Virus record (IMG/VR): IMGVR_UViG_3300025083_000086
Coordinates: 1-40,706 of that record
DNA: 40,706 nucleotides
DNA from: a virus
Direction: 5' to 3' (one strand)
Numbering within the stretch: the stretch's first letter is position 1; every line of letters begins with the position of its first letter. Below are positions 13,388-21,687 of this stretch, piece after piece. The translations under genes and the position numbers were made by a program. Below the pieces are notes generated by a model, which searched no databases, was not told where the DNA came from, and worked only from the letters and a program-made list of their open reading frames with translations.

Positions 13388-15030
13388 GCTTGAAGAAACA
13401 TCTGAATCGGTTGGGTACTCAAGACCTGACACAAGAGTACGCCTGTCTCAATGCTTTGCAGGACACAGAGTGGCGCATCAATAAGAATGTACTTGACATT
13501 ATCCGTAATCTGTGGGATAACGGACAGGAATGGGGCAAGCTACCAGCGAAGGAAGACACACCACTACCAGTGTATCCCTTTGGTAAAGAGCCTGACGAGA
13601 TGACTGATGGAGAGAGGGAAGAGTTTCGTGCGTGGTCACGCAAGCGTAATGCTATCTACTCCCAAAACAACCGTAGCGTGAGCAAGCGCATACAAGTGGA
13701 GCGAACACTACAGATAGCAGAACAGTACGCTAAGTACGACAGGTTCTACTATGTGTGGCAGAATGACTTTCGTTCACGCAAGTATGCAAGCAGCACGTTC
13801 CTCTCTCCTCAGTCAGCAGATTGGAGCAAGGCTCTGTTAGAGTTTGGCTACCCTGTTAAGATTAATAATTGGGATGACGCACGTTGGCTGTGCATACATG
13901 GTGCTAACCTGTATGGTAACGACAAGGTAAGTCTTAACGACAGAGAACTGTGGGCGTGGGACTTTGCAGAAGAAGCACACAGGATTGTTGACAACCCATA
14001 CGACAACCAGTTATGGTTGGAAGCAGACAAGCCTTATCAATTCCTAGCGTGGTGCTTTGAGTTGTCAGCCCTTGTCAAACAGGGGTGGGGGTTTGAGACA
14101 CGCCTACCTGTGTCAGCAGATGGGTCATGTAATGGACTGCAACATCTGTCAGCCATCCTACTGGATGAGCAGGGAGCTAGGGCAACTAACCTTGTACCAT
14201 CTGACCTACCTCAAGACATCTACACAGAGGTAGCAGAGGCTACAATCGCCAGTATCAAGGCAGAGGATACAGAGCTAGGGCGTAAGTGTCTTGCCTTTGG
14301 TATCGACAGGAAGCTAGCCAAGCGTCCTGTTATGATTGTACCCTACAGTGGTACACGCCACGCCTGTCGTGCCTATATTGAGGAAGCTATCAACGACAAG
14401 ATCAAGGATGGCACACCCAATCCGTTTGGTGATGACCTCTTTGAAGCTAGCAATTATCTAGCTGGTCATGTGTGGGATGCTATCAGCAGTGTGATTGTAT
14501 CAGCACGTAAGGTCATGGACTATGTAAAGAATGTTGCAGATGTTTACGCACAGATGGGACAGCACATGGAGTGGGTCACACCAACTGGTTGGGTTGTACT
14601 ACAGCAGTACAGCCAGACACAACAGAAGCGCATCAAGACTCACATCAATGGTGAGGTGGTATCACTATCCTTTCCTAAGGAGAAAGAGAACACAGTACAC
14701 AGGCACAGGACAGGGCTGGGTGCATCACCTAACTTTATCCACAGCCTAGATGCAGCAGCAATGACCAAGACTATTAACCAAGCCTCCAAGCTAGGCATCC
14801 ACGACTATGCAATGGTGCATGACAGCTACGGCACACACAGTAGCATGATGCCATTGCTTAGTGAGGTACTGCGCGAAGAGTTTGTTAAGATGTATGAACA
14901 GCATGATGTGTTGACAGAGTTGAGACAACATGCTATCATAACACTAGGCACTGAGGATGTACCTCAACCACCTTCTTGTGGCAGCCTAGACCTACGTAAC
15001 GTATTGAAATCAGACTATTTCTTTGCCTGA
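13384..15030 (+). CDS. T7-type RNA polymerase, polymerase domain as a separate gene
   Basis: A 548-residue protein equivalent to T7 RNA polymerase from about residue 308 to the C-terminus, including thumb, palm and fingers. Catalytic motifs are intact: motif A VSADGSCNGLQH (Asp near 246), motif B RKLAKRPVMIVPYSG (near 308-322) and motif C VHDSYG (Asp near 479). The C-terminal KSDYFFA matches T7 ESDFAFA. The specificity loop (VLQQYSQTQQKRIKTHINGE) differs from T7, so promoters should differ. Start ATG 13384 lies in an ATGA overlap and has GAGG at 13375-13378, five bases upstream, so it is a proper initiation site. Together with the upstream gene it should form a two-chain enzyme transcribing the middle and late genes. 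Confidence 0.93.
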   Translation: MSLKKHLNRLGTQDLTQEYACLNALQDTEWRINKNVLDIIRNLWDNGQEWGKLPAKEDTPLPVYPFGKEPDEMTDGEREEFRAWSRKRNAIYSQNNRSVSKRIQVERTLQIAEQYAKYDRFYYVWQNDFRSRKYASSTFLSPQSADWSKALLEFGYPVKINNWDDARWLCIHGANLYGNDKVSLNDRELWAWDFAEEAHRIVDNPYDNQLWLEADKPYQFLAWCFELSALVKQGWGFETRLPVSADGSCNGLQHLSAILLDEQGARATNLVPSDLPQDIYTEVAEATIASIKAEDTELGRKCLAFGIDRKLAKRPVMIVPYSGTRHACRAYIEEAINDKIKDGTPNPFGDDLFEASNYLAGHVWDAISSVIVSARKVMDYVKNVADVYAQMGQHMEWVTPTGWVVLQQYSQTQQKRIKTHINGEVVSLSFPKEKENTVHRHRTGLGASPNFIHSLDAAAMTKTINQASKLGIHDYAMVHDSYGTHSSMMPLLSEVLREEFVKMYEQHDVLTELRQHAIITLGTEDVPQPPSCGSLDLRNVLKSDYFFA

Positions 15031-15032
15031 TT

Positions 15033-15046
15033 TCTAAAGTTACAAC
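15033..15046 (+). promoter_or_regulatory. Candidate phage RNA polymerase promoter motif, copy 2
   Basis: TCTAAAGTTACAAC begins three bases after the RNA polymerase stop, in the 56-nt gap before the SSB gene. Downstream CTAGCC could hold the initiating G. It would start the DNA-metabolism unit. Confidence 0.55.
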
Positions 15047-15086
15047 CTAGCCAATCGGCAAAAACGTAGCAATCAAGGAGTAACAT

Positions 15087-15725
15087 ATGAGTGATATGAT
15101 TGTATTGAAGGGAACAGCATTGTGGGCAAAAATATTTCAGCCTGACAATCGTTTCGTAAAACCTCACGGTGAGTATTCTACACAGGTACTTGTCCCTGAG
15201 GCAGAAGCAGCAGAAGTTTGTGAACAACTGGAAGCAATGGTTGATGCCAAGTTTGCAGAAGTTGTCAAGGATAAGCCAGCACTCAAGGCTACCCTGTCCA
15301 AGCGTCCTGTTACAGAACCACACGTAGACGACAGAACAGGTGAGCCGACAGGCAACCTTGTGTTCAAGAGTAAGTGCCTCGCTGTCGTTGAAAGCAAGAC
15401 AGGTCAGACCTACGCGCAGAAGCCATCAGTGGTGGACTCCAAGCGTCAGCCTATGGCTGGCAACCAGTTAGTAGGTAATGGGTCTACCATCAAGGTAGCA
15501 GTGGAGCCTATCCCCTACTACATGGCAAGCACCAAGCAGGTAGGTGTATCACTACGCCTCAAGGCTGTGCAGGTTATTGACCTGAAAGAACATAACAAGT
15601 CTGCATCATCTATCTTCGATGACGAGGATGGCTTTGTAGCAGAGGCAGTACAGAAAGACGATGCTGCTGATGTGTTCGATGACCACGATACTTCTTCGGC
15701 TGGTGCAGATGAAGGGGACTTTTGA
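15087..15725 (+). CDS. Single-stranded DNA-binding protein, T7 gp2.5-like
   Basis: A 212-residue protein beginning MSDMIVLKGTALWAKIFQPD, with the OB-fold region of T7-like SSBs (KPHGEYSTQVLVP, GNLVFKSKC, GNGSTIKVAVEPIPYY). The C-terminal 45 residues are strongly acidic (DDEDGF, DDHD, ending DEGDF with a final Phe). This is the hallmark that lets gp2.5 contact the polymerase and helicase. It coats replication-fork ssDNA. AAGGAG lies eight bases before the ATG. Its acidic tail overlaps the start of the endonuclease gene by 17 nt. Confidence 0.9.
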   Translation: MSDMIVLKGTALWAKIFQPDNRFVKPHGEYSTQVLVPEAEAAEVCEQLEAMVDAKFAEVVKDKPALKATLSKRPVTEPHVDDRTGEPTGNLVFKSKCLAVVESKTGQTYAQKPSVVDSKRQPMAGNQLVGNGSTIKVAVEPIPYYMASTKQVGVSLRLKAVQVIDLKEHNKSASSIFDDEDGFVAEAVQKDDAADVFDDHDTSSAGADEGDF

Positions 15726-16068
15726 AGAGGCCGTGCTTTCTGACTTAGATAGTAGAGGCGTTCCATATATGTATGAGCCAGACAAGCTGGCCTATTACGT
15801 GGAACGTCACTACATCCCTGACCTAAAGCTAGGTACTATGATAGTAGAACTGAAGGGGTACTTCAGGCAAGACAGCCAGCGTAAGATGAAGGCAGTGAAG
15901 GCACAGTACCCCGACATGGATGTACGATTTGTATTCCAGAAGGCCAGTGCTACTATTCAGGGAGCTAAGAAGAGGAAGGACGGTACTAAAATGACATGTT
16001 CAGAATGGGCAGACCGTAATGGTTTTGTTTGGGCAGAGGGTACTATACCAGAGGAGTGGTTGAAATGA
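15709..16068 (+). CDS. Endonuclease I (Holliday junction resolvase), T7 gp3-like
   Basis: I use ATG 15709 (MKGTFEEAVLSDLDSRG), because the longer ORF from 15661 starts in a hydrophobic shadow of the SSB tail. The 119-residue product keeps the catalytic acids of T7 endonuclease I: Glu in FEEAV, Asp in YIPDLKL, and Glu and Lys in MIVELKGYF. The end PEEWLK matches T7 PAEWIK. It cuts branched DNA and Holliday junctions before packaging and helps degrade host DNA. It is shorter than T7 gp3 (149), lacking the basic C-terminal extension. Confidence 0.9.
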   Translation: MKGTFEEAVLSDLDSRGVPYMYEPDKLAYYVERHYIPDLKLGTMIVELKGYFRQDSQRKMKAVKAQYPDMDVRFVFQKASATIQGAKKRKDGTKMTCSEWADRNGFVWAEGTIPEEWLK

Positions 16069-16319
16069 GTATCATCGAAGTACAAGAGGAACTTGTATCG
16101 GCAGTTGATTTGAACGTAGACTTGACAACAGATGGCTTGCGTGTCTCAGTATACATTGATGACGTAGAGGTGCATGACTTTGTAGCCTACGACACCATTG
16201 CTTATACGCTAGTGGCAGAGCGAGACAAGTATCCTAACGAGATTCTTGAACGTATCCTTCGGGAGTTTAAGAACATGGCAGACATATTGGAGCAAGCAGT
16301 AGATGAATCAGGAGAGTGA
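16065..16319 (+). CDS. Small acidic hypothetical protein
   Basis: ATG 16065 overlaps the endonuclease stop as ATGA; the in-frame ATG at 16029 lies deep in that gene. The 84-residue product (MSIIEVQEELVSAVDLNVD) is acidic, beta then helical, with no known motif. It overlaps the primase-helicase start by 17 nt. Function unknown; coexpression with replication genes is likely. Confidence 0.7.
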   Translation: MSIIEVQEELVSAVDLNVDLTTDGLRVSVYIDDVEVHDFVAYDTIAYTLVAERDKYPNEILERILREFKNMADILEQAVDESGE

Positions 16320-17913
16320 GTTTATCAGGCATGAGTCCTGTCCTCACTGTGGTAGTAGTGATGCCAATGCCTTATACGCAAATGGTAATCACTACTGCTT
16401 CTCTTGTCAGACGTTCACTAAAGCAGACGATGAACAAGGAGTGATTGCAGTGACAACACAGAAACCTAACACAGCGTTCCTACCTATAGATACGGTAGCG
16501 TTAAACAAGAGAAAAATTACTGACAAGACTGCGAAGCATTGGCAGTATGGACTAAGCACTTACAAGGGTACTAAGGTACAGGTAGCAAACATGTACGACA
16601 GGGCTGGCACTCTGCAAGCTCAGAAGGTACGCTTCCCTAACAAGGACTTCACAGTTGTAGGTGACATCAAGAAGATTGGACTGTATGGTGAACACCTCTG
16701 TCGTGATGGTGGCAAGATGATTACCATTGTTGAAGGCGAGTTGGATGCCCTCTCTGTTAGTCAATGTTTTGACAACAAGTGGCCTGTGGTATCTGTACCT
16801 CAGGGCGTACAGTCAGCAAAGAAGTCAGTAGCTAAGAGCCTTGAGTGGCTGTGTAACTACGATTCCATCATCATTATGTTTGACAATGATGAACATGGTC
16901 AGGCTGCTTCCCTTGAGGTAGCTAACATCCTACCACCCAACAAGGCTAAGATTGCGAAGCTTCCCCTCAAGGATGCGAGTGACATGGTACAGGCTGGACG
17001 ACAGGCTGAACTGGTTGATGCAGTGTGGGGTGCTAAGACATACAGACCTGATGGTATCCTAGCTGGTACTGATGTGTGGGACATCGTGATTGCTAACGAT
17101 GACAAGGATTCAGTAGCCTACCCATACGTGGGTATCCAAGAGAAGACAGGTGGCTGTCGTAAGGGTGAGATTGTCACAGTGACTGCTGGCTCTGGCATTG
17201 GTAAGTCACAGTTGGCACGTGAGTTTGCCCACGCCTTTGTAAAAGAAGGGCAGACACTAGGATACATTGCACTTGAGGAGAACGTAAAGCGTACTGCTCT
17301 TGGCCTTATGTCGTTGGAGTTGAACAAGCCCCTGCACTTGAGGCAGACTGATGTGCCAGAGGAGGAGTTACGCCATGCTTTTGACGCTACCGTTGGATCA
17401 GGTAGAGTATATCTTTATGACCATTGGGGTTCTACTGATAGCGATAACCTGCTGTCCAAGATACGCTACCTTGTTCGTGGTTGTGGGTGTGATTATATTA
17501 TACTTGACCACATTAGTATTGTTGTTAGTGGTTTAGAGGGTGGTGATGAACGCCGACTTATTGACAACACCATGACTAGACTACGTGCGCTGGTTGAGGA
17601 ACTAAACTGTGGTCTGATACTGGTATCCCACCTACGCAGACCATCAGGTGATAGAGGCCATGAGGATGGCGCACAAACTAGCATGTCACAACTACGTGGT
17701 AGTGCTGCCATTGGTCAGCTAAGTGACATCGTAATAGGGCTGGAACGCAACCAGCAAGACACAGATAATGCGAACATCAGTCAGGTCAGGGTTCTAAAGA
17801 ACAGATGGTCAGGCGAAACTGGATTATGTTGTTCACTAGAATACAGCTTGGAGACAGGCCGTATGGTAGAGACAATCTTCGATGATGAAGAGGTAGACGA
17901 CATAGAATTTTAG
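16303..17913 (+). CDS. DNA primase-helicase, T7 gp4-like
   Basis: A 536-residue bifunctional replication protein. It has an N-terminal zinc finger CPHCGSS...CFSC (about residues 13-35) for template recognition. The TOPRIM primase core has VEGELDALS (about 145) and MFDNDEHG (about 191). The RecA-like helicase domain has Walker A AGSGIGKSQ (about 294-302), a downstream YIALEE, IILDH (Walker B, near 405) and LILVSHLRRP (near 443). The acidic C-terminal tail (FDDEEVDDIEF) ends with Phe, as in T7 gp4, for polymerase contact. Length is near T7 gp4A (566). It should unwind DNA as a hexamer and make primers at the fork. Confidence 0.95.
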   Translation: MNQESEFIRHESCPHCGSSDANALYANGNHYCFSCQTFTKADDEQGVIAVTTQKPNTAFLPIDTVALNKRKITDKTAKHWQYGLSTYKGTKVQVANMYDRAGTLQAQKVRFPNKDFTVVGDIKKIGLYGEHLCRDGGKMITIVEGELDALSVSQCFDNKWPVVSVPQGVQSAKKSVAKSLEWLCNYDSIIIMFDNDEHGQAASLEVANILPPNKAKIAKLPLKDASDMVQAGRQAELVDAVWGAKTYRPDGILAGTDVWDIVIANDDKDSVAYPYVGIQEKTGGCRKGEIVTVTAGSGIGKSQLAREFAHAFVKEGQTLGYIALEENVKRTALGLMSLELNKPLHLRQTDVPEEELRHAFDATVGSGRVYLYDHWGSTDSDNLLSKIRYLVRGCGCDYIILDHISIVVSGLEGGDERRLIDNTMTRLRALVEELNCGLILVSHLRRPSGDRGHEDGAQTSMSQLRGSAAIGQLSDIVIGLERNQQDTDNANISQVRVLKNRWSGETGLCCSLEYSLETGRMVETIFDDEEVDDIEF

Positions 17914-17931
17914 CTACTGCGGAGACAGAGC

Positions 17932-19638
17932 ATGGATTTAATATTCGACTTAGAAGCAGACAACCTACTTGACGATGCCACAGTAACGTGGTGTATCGTG
18001 GCTAGGGATGCTGACACAGATGAGGTACACACCTTTGACCCCAACAATATCAAGGATGGGCTAGCCTTACTTAGCCAAGCCGATACACTCATTGGTCATA
18101 ACATCATTGACTATGACCTGCGCCTTCTCAAGAAGTTGCATGGCTTTGAGTATCATGGCAACATCGTTGACACGTTGGTATACTCTAGAACTATCTGGCC
18201 TGACGTTAAAGAGATTGACTTCAAGCTAAACAAGAAGGGTACTTTCCCTCAGAAGTTGATAGGAAGTCACTCGCTCAAGGCGTGGGGCTACAGACTAGGA
18301 GAATTAAAAGGTGATTTCAATACTGGCAGCGAGAGCTTTGCAGCATACACCACTGAGATGCTCGACTACTGCATCCAAGACTGTGCTGTTACAGAAAAGC
18401 TTTATCGTAAAATTATGGAGAAAAATTTCAGCCAAGAGGCACTAGACCTTGAGACTGAGATACACACATTGCTTCTACATCAGCAGGAATATGGATTTCC
18501 TTTTGATGTGAAGGCTGCTCAATCCCTGTATGCTACCCTGTCAGGGCGTAGGTCAGAGATTGAGAACCAACTACAAGAAACTTTTGAGCCTACTATTGTA
18601 GAGCTAAAGACTAAGACTAAGACCATTCCATTCAACCCTGCTAGCCGACAGCAGATTGCTGACCGACTGATGAAGCGTGGTTGGGAGCCTCAGGCTCACA
18701 CTGATAGTGGTGAACCTAAGGTAGATGAGACAGTGCTATCTGGTATCGACATGCCAGAAGCTGCCCTACTCAGTGAGTACCTGATGCTAAACAAACGCAT
18801 TGGTCAGCTAGCTACAGGTAAGCAAGCGTGGTTGAAGATGGAGAAAGAGGGAAGACTTCATGGACGAGTTAATCATATGGGGGCTGTTACTTCTCGTTGT
18901 ACTCACGCCAATCCTAATATGGCGCAAGTTCCCAGCGTTGGTGCGCCTTATGGAGAGGACTGTAGACGTTTATTCCACGCTCCTAGTGGGTATAGTCTAT
19001 TGGGTGCTGATGCTAGCGGCCTTGAGTTGCGCTGTCTTGGGCATTATATGGCTGCTTATGACAATGGCGAGTATGCCAACACTGTAGTTAGTGGTGACAT
19101 ACACACAGCCAATCAACAAGCTGCTGGACTTCCCACGCGCAGTAACGCAAAGACATTCATCTATGGATTTCTTTATGGTTCAGGCGATGAGAAGACAGGC
19201 AAGATCATAGGTAAGGGTGCGAAGGAAGGTAGGGCTATCAAGAAGAAGTTCCTGAAGAAACTACCTGCTCTAAAATATCTCAAGGATGCTGTAGCAAAAG
19301 CAGCAGATCAGCGAGGTTGGGTCAAGGGATTGGATGGACGTATCATTCCTATCCGACATAGCCACGCAGCATTGAATACTCTACTACAGAGTGCAGGTGC
19401 TATCATCTGTAAGACATGGTACGTATACGTATCACGTGCTATCAAAGAAGCAAACTTAGATGCACAGGTTGTGGCCTTCATCCACGATGAGGTACAGGTT
19501 CTAGTTAAAGAAGGGCAGGAAGATGAAACAGGCAGACTTATTCAACGATGTATGCGAGAAGTCGAGCAACACTTCTCCTTCAGATGTCAACTCGACAGTG
19601 ATTACAAGTACGGACGAAACTGGGCAGACACGCATTGA
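17932..19638 (+). CDS. DNA polymerase, family A, T7 gp5-like
   Basis: A 568-residue polymerase with a 3'-5' exonuclease domain: FDLEADNLL near residue 5 supplies Asp and Glu, then GHNIIDYDL and YCIQDCAVTEKLY. The polymerase domain follows: motif A ADASGLELR (near 358), motif B RSNAKTFIYGFLYG (near 402-414) and motif C HDEVQV (near 517). The O-helix residue equivalent to E. coli 762 is Tyr, as in T7 Tyr526, a state linked with fast lytic replication. It is about 135 residues shorter than T7 gp5. The sequence runs from AWLKMEKEGRLHG straight to the palm, and most of the difference is upstream, so the thioredoxin-binding thumb insertion is probably absent or much reduced. Endonuclease VII overlaps its 3' end. 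Confidence 0.95.
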   Translation: MDLIFDLEADNLLDDATVTWCIVARDADTDEVHTFDPNNIKDGLALLSQADTLIGHNIIDYDLRLLKKLHGFEYHGNIVDTLVYSRTIWPDVKEIDFKLNKKGTFPQKLIGSHSLKAWGYRLGELKGDFNTGSESFAAYTTEMLDYCIQDCAVTEKLYRKIMEKNFSQEALDLETEIHTLLLHQQEYGFPFDVKAAQSLYATLSGRRSEIENQLQETFEPTIVELKTKTKTIPFNPASRQQIADRLMKRGWEPQAHTDSGEPKVDETVLSGIDMPEAALLSEYLMLNKRIGQLATGKQAWLKMEKEGRLHGRVNHMGAVTSRCTHANPNMAQVPSVGAPYGEDCRRLFHAPSGYSLLGADASGLELRCLGHYMAAYDNGEYANTVVSGDIHTANQQAAGLPTRSNAKTFIYGFLYGSGDEKTGKIIGKGAKEGRAIKKKFLKKLPALKYLKDAVAKAADQRGWVKGLDGRIIPIRHSHAALNTLLQSAGAIICKTWYVYVSRAIKEANLDAQVVAFIHDEVQVLVKEGQEDETGRLIQRCMREVEQHFSFRCQLDSDYKYGRNWADTH

Positions 19639-20017
19639 TGCAGTGACTTGCACTGTGTGTGACACCATGCAACCAGTAGCAAACTTTGAGATTGCTGCTA
19701 GTGGTGCAGTTCGCAGGACATGTAACTCTTGTCGTAGTGGACAGGCAAAGATTGTTATGAGGTTGAAGAAAGAAAACCCATACCCATCTGATGACTATGC
19801 CTGTCCTATCTGCGATAGAAATATGGATGACCTAGCTAAACTAGGCCAGCCTATGTACAACAAGTGGGTACTAGATCACTGTCACGATACCAATACATTC
19901 AGGGGATGGCTGTGCAATAGCTGTAACGCTGGGTTGGGTAGGTTCTCTGACAGTTTGGATAGGGTACTAAGGGCAACAGGATACTTAGAGGAGCATAAGA
20001 TAAAGCATGGACTTTGA
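19523..20017 (+). CDS. Recombination endonuclease VII-like HNH/His-Me nuclease
   Basis: A 164-residue protein. CTVCDTMQPVANF and CNSC form one CxxC pair set near residues 43-70, and CPICDRN lies near 96. The family signature VLDHCHDTNTFRGWLCNSCN-AGLGRFSD spans residues about 115-145, with the catalytic His in DHCH. T4 endonuclease VII resolves branched DNA; here it may add to or back up endonuclease I. The start ATG 19523 has GAAGGGCAGGAAG just upstream and overlaps the polymerase 3' end by 116 nt in another frame. A GTG at 19643 would remove the overlap but has no ribosome binding site. Confidence 0.82.
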   Translation: MKQADLFNDVCEKSSNTSPSDVNSTVITSTDETGQTRIDAVTCTVCDTMQPVANFEIAASGAVRRTCNSCRSGQAKIVMRLKKENPYPSDDYACPICDRNMDDLAKLGQPMYNKWVLDHCHDTNTFRGWLCNSCNAGLGRFSDSLDRVLRATGYLEEHKIKHGL

Positions 20018-20207
20018 TTTCTTTTTCAAAATGGTCTGCACTATCAGCTTCGCTGGTGTGACCCTATGCCTCTGCATCAAATGGATTGTAGAATCCTACC
20101 TAGACTATGTACAGGTGATGACAGGCATTAAGGTAATGACCCTCAGTAAACTAAAAGATACGCAACATGAACGAGAGGATATAGACGATGACCCTACTGC
20201 TTATTGA
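20007..20207 (+). CDS. Small membrane protein of unknown function
   Basis: A 66-residue protein with one hydrophobic stretch (FFFKMVCTISFAGVTLCLCIKWIV, about residues 5-28) and a charged C-terminal tail (HEREDIDDDPTAY). It overlaps both neighbours (11 nt and 20 nt). No family recognised. It sits within replication genes, which does not explain a membrane protein. Confidence 0.6.
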   Translation: MDFDFFFKMVCTISFAGVTLCLCIKWIVESYLDYVQVMTGIKVMTLSKLKDTQHEREDIDDDPTAY

Positions 20208-20904
20208 TGGAGACATCATTGCCTACAAAGCATCTGTGTCAGCAGAGACACCAGTTAATTGGGGCGATGGTTTGTGGACTCTACATTGTTGGGAAGATGA
20301 CGTAGCCATACGCATTGATGACCAGATAACAAAGCTTACAGAGGAAGCACCAGTACAGGATTGTGTTGTTGCTTTGTCAGACAAAGAGAACTATCGCAAA
20401 GAACTTGCACCATACTACAAAGCCAACAGAAGTAAGACACGTAAGCCTATGCTTCTACAGTGGGCAAGGGAGTACATGGCTAGTAAGTATAACACTATTA
20501 TATACAGGAGATTGGAAGCAGATGATGTCTTGGGGATACTTGGTACTGCGAATCCAGATACTATTATCTGGTCTGAAGATAAGGACTTGCTTACTGTACC
20601 AGCAAAGCATTGGATTGATGGTGAGGTTGTCAAAATCAGTGAAGAAGAAGCTAAGTACAATTTCTACTATCAAACGCTTGTTGGAGATAGTACAGACAAT
20701 TACAAAGGCTGTCCTTCGGTTGGCTCAGTTACTGCTAACAAGCTTCTATCACAAGATTGTTCGTGGGATGCAGTGGTTAGTGCATATGCTGCTAAAGGCT
20801 TATCAGAAGAGGTAGCCTTACAGAACGCACGACTAGCACGTATCCTACGTGATGGTGAGTATGATACAGACACAGCAGAGGTGAAGCTATGGCAGAGCAG
20901 CTAA
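20188..20904 (+). CDS. 5'-3' exonuclease, T7 gp6-like
   Basis: A 238-residue FEN/PIN-type nuclease starting MTLLLIDGDIIAYKAS (Asp cluster DGD). It has YKANRSKTRKP (basic arch), RRLEADDVLG (acidic metal site), IIWSEDKDLLTVP (second acidic site) and LVGDSTDNYKGCPSVGSVTANKLL (helix-hairpin-helix with Asp pair). These match the T4/T7 exonuclease order exactly. It removes RNA primers and degrades host DNA for nucleotide supply. Length is less than T7 gp6 (300). The next gene overlaps its end by 16 nt. Confidence 0.92.
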   Translation: MTLLLIDGDIIAYKASVSAETPVNWGDGLWTLHCWEDDVAIRIDDQITKLTEEAPVQDCVVALSDKENYRKELAPYYKANRSKTRKPMLLQWAREYMASKYNTIIYRRLEADDVLGILGTANPDTIIWSEDKDLLTVPAKHWIDGEVVKISEEEAKYNFYYQTLVGDSTDNYKGCPSVGSVTANKLLSQDCSWDAVVSAYAAKGLSEEVALQNARLARILRDGEYDTDTAEVKLWQSS

Positions 20905-21167
20905 GACATGAAGAGTATATGAAGAAACAGGCAGATATGGTCAACAGTCCTGCCCACTACGCAGACAGTGGTATTGAGACTATCGACTACATTGTAGATG
21001 TGCTTGGTGAGTTTGAGGCTATCAGCTATTGTCATGGTAACATCATCAAGTATACAGGTTCTCGTCTATGGAAGAAGGGCAATCCTATTGAGGATGCTAA
21101 GAAAGCTCGTTGGTACATGGACAAGATGATTGAACTAATGGAAAAGACTAAAGGGGTAAACTGGTAA
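20889..21167 (+). CDS. DUF3310 family protein
   Basis: A 92-residue protein with the family pattern VNSPAHYADSGIETIDYI and FEAISYCHGNIIKYTGSRLWKKGNPIEDAKKARWYMDKM, including the conserved NIIKY and KKARWY. The family is widespread in phages and sometimes annotated as a nucleotide kinase. The biochemical role is not settled, but it is often beside nucleotide metabolism genes, as here with MazG and RNR. It follows an overlap with the exonuclease and its stop overlaps the next ATG. Confidence 0.82.
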   Translation: MAEQLRHEEYMKKQADMVNSPAHYADSGIETIDYIVDVLGEFEAISYCHGNIIKYTGSRLWKKGNPIEDAKKARWYMDKMIELMEKTKGVNW

Positions 21168-21367
21168 TGGATAATGTAACTTTCAGGGTAGACCGTTATG
21201 ATGATGACGGTGAGTATATCGGACATGTAGAACACACCTTCCAATGTGAAGGTCATCTATCTGAGATGCTATTCAATTTCAAAGCTTTCTTACAGGGCAT
21301 GACCTTTGGGTATGTTAAGAATGTATATGCAATCAAAGACGATGGCGAAGAGGTTGGTGAGGAATGA
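21167..21367 (+). CDS. Small acidic hypothetical protein
   Basis: A 66-residue protein (MDNVTFRVDRYDDDGEYIG) with beta-strand pattern, acidic ends (DDGEEVGEE) and one Cys. ATG overlaps the previous stop by one base and the next ATG overlaps its stop (ATGA). No known motif; role unknown. Confidence 0.65.
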   Translation: MDNVTFRVDRYDDDGEYIGHVEHTFQCEGHLSEMLFNFKAFLQGMTFGYVKNVYAIKDDGEEVGEE

Positions 21368-21687
21368 TGAACCTACACGATTACCAGATGCAAGCACTGA
21401 AGACAGCAGTGTACCCTAAGAAGTATTCTATCTCCTACCCTGCGCTGGGTCTAGCCGAAGAAGCAGGAGAGGTGGCTGGCAAGATTGCTAAGATGATGCG
21501 AGATGATATATCTCTTGTTGACCAAAAGAAAAAGATTGAGGCAGAGATGGGTGACGTACTGTGGATGTTAGCAGCACTAGCCCATGACTGTGGCCTGTCC
21601 CTACAAGAGATAGCAGAGAAGAATCTAATAAAACTAAACGCACGACAGTCATCAGGTACTCTGCATGGCGAGGGAGATAATAGATGA
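21364..21687 (+). CDS. MazG-like nucleotide pyrophosphohydrolase
   Basis: A 107-residue protein with the all-alpha NTP-PPase pattern: GLAEEAGEVAGKIAK near residue 29 (EExxE metal site) and KKIEAEMGDVLWMLAAL near 56 (ExxD). One MazG domain only, the usual size in phages. It hydrolyses nucleoside triphosphates or alarmones to monophosphates. In phages this may clean the dNTP pool or alter the host stringent response. Its stop overlaps the RNR start (ATGA), so dNTP production and cleanup are made together. Confidence 0.88.
   Translation: MMNLHDYQMQALKTAVYPKKYSISYPALGLAEEAGEVAGKIAKMMRDDISLVDQKKKIEAEMGDVLWMLAALAHDCGLSLQEIAEKNLIKLNARQSSGTLHGEGDNR

Noticed and set aside
13370-13395. Programmed -1 frameshift joining the two RNA polymerase ORFs
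   Set aside because: No classical X-XXY-YYZ slippery heptamer is present at the junction (CGC AAA TGA). The second ORF has its own GAGG-spaced ATG, so coupled re-initiation is simpler. Mass spectrometry could still show a fused product.
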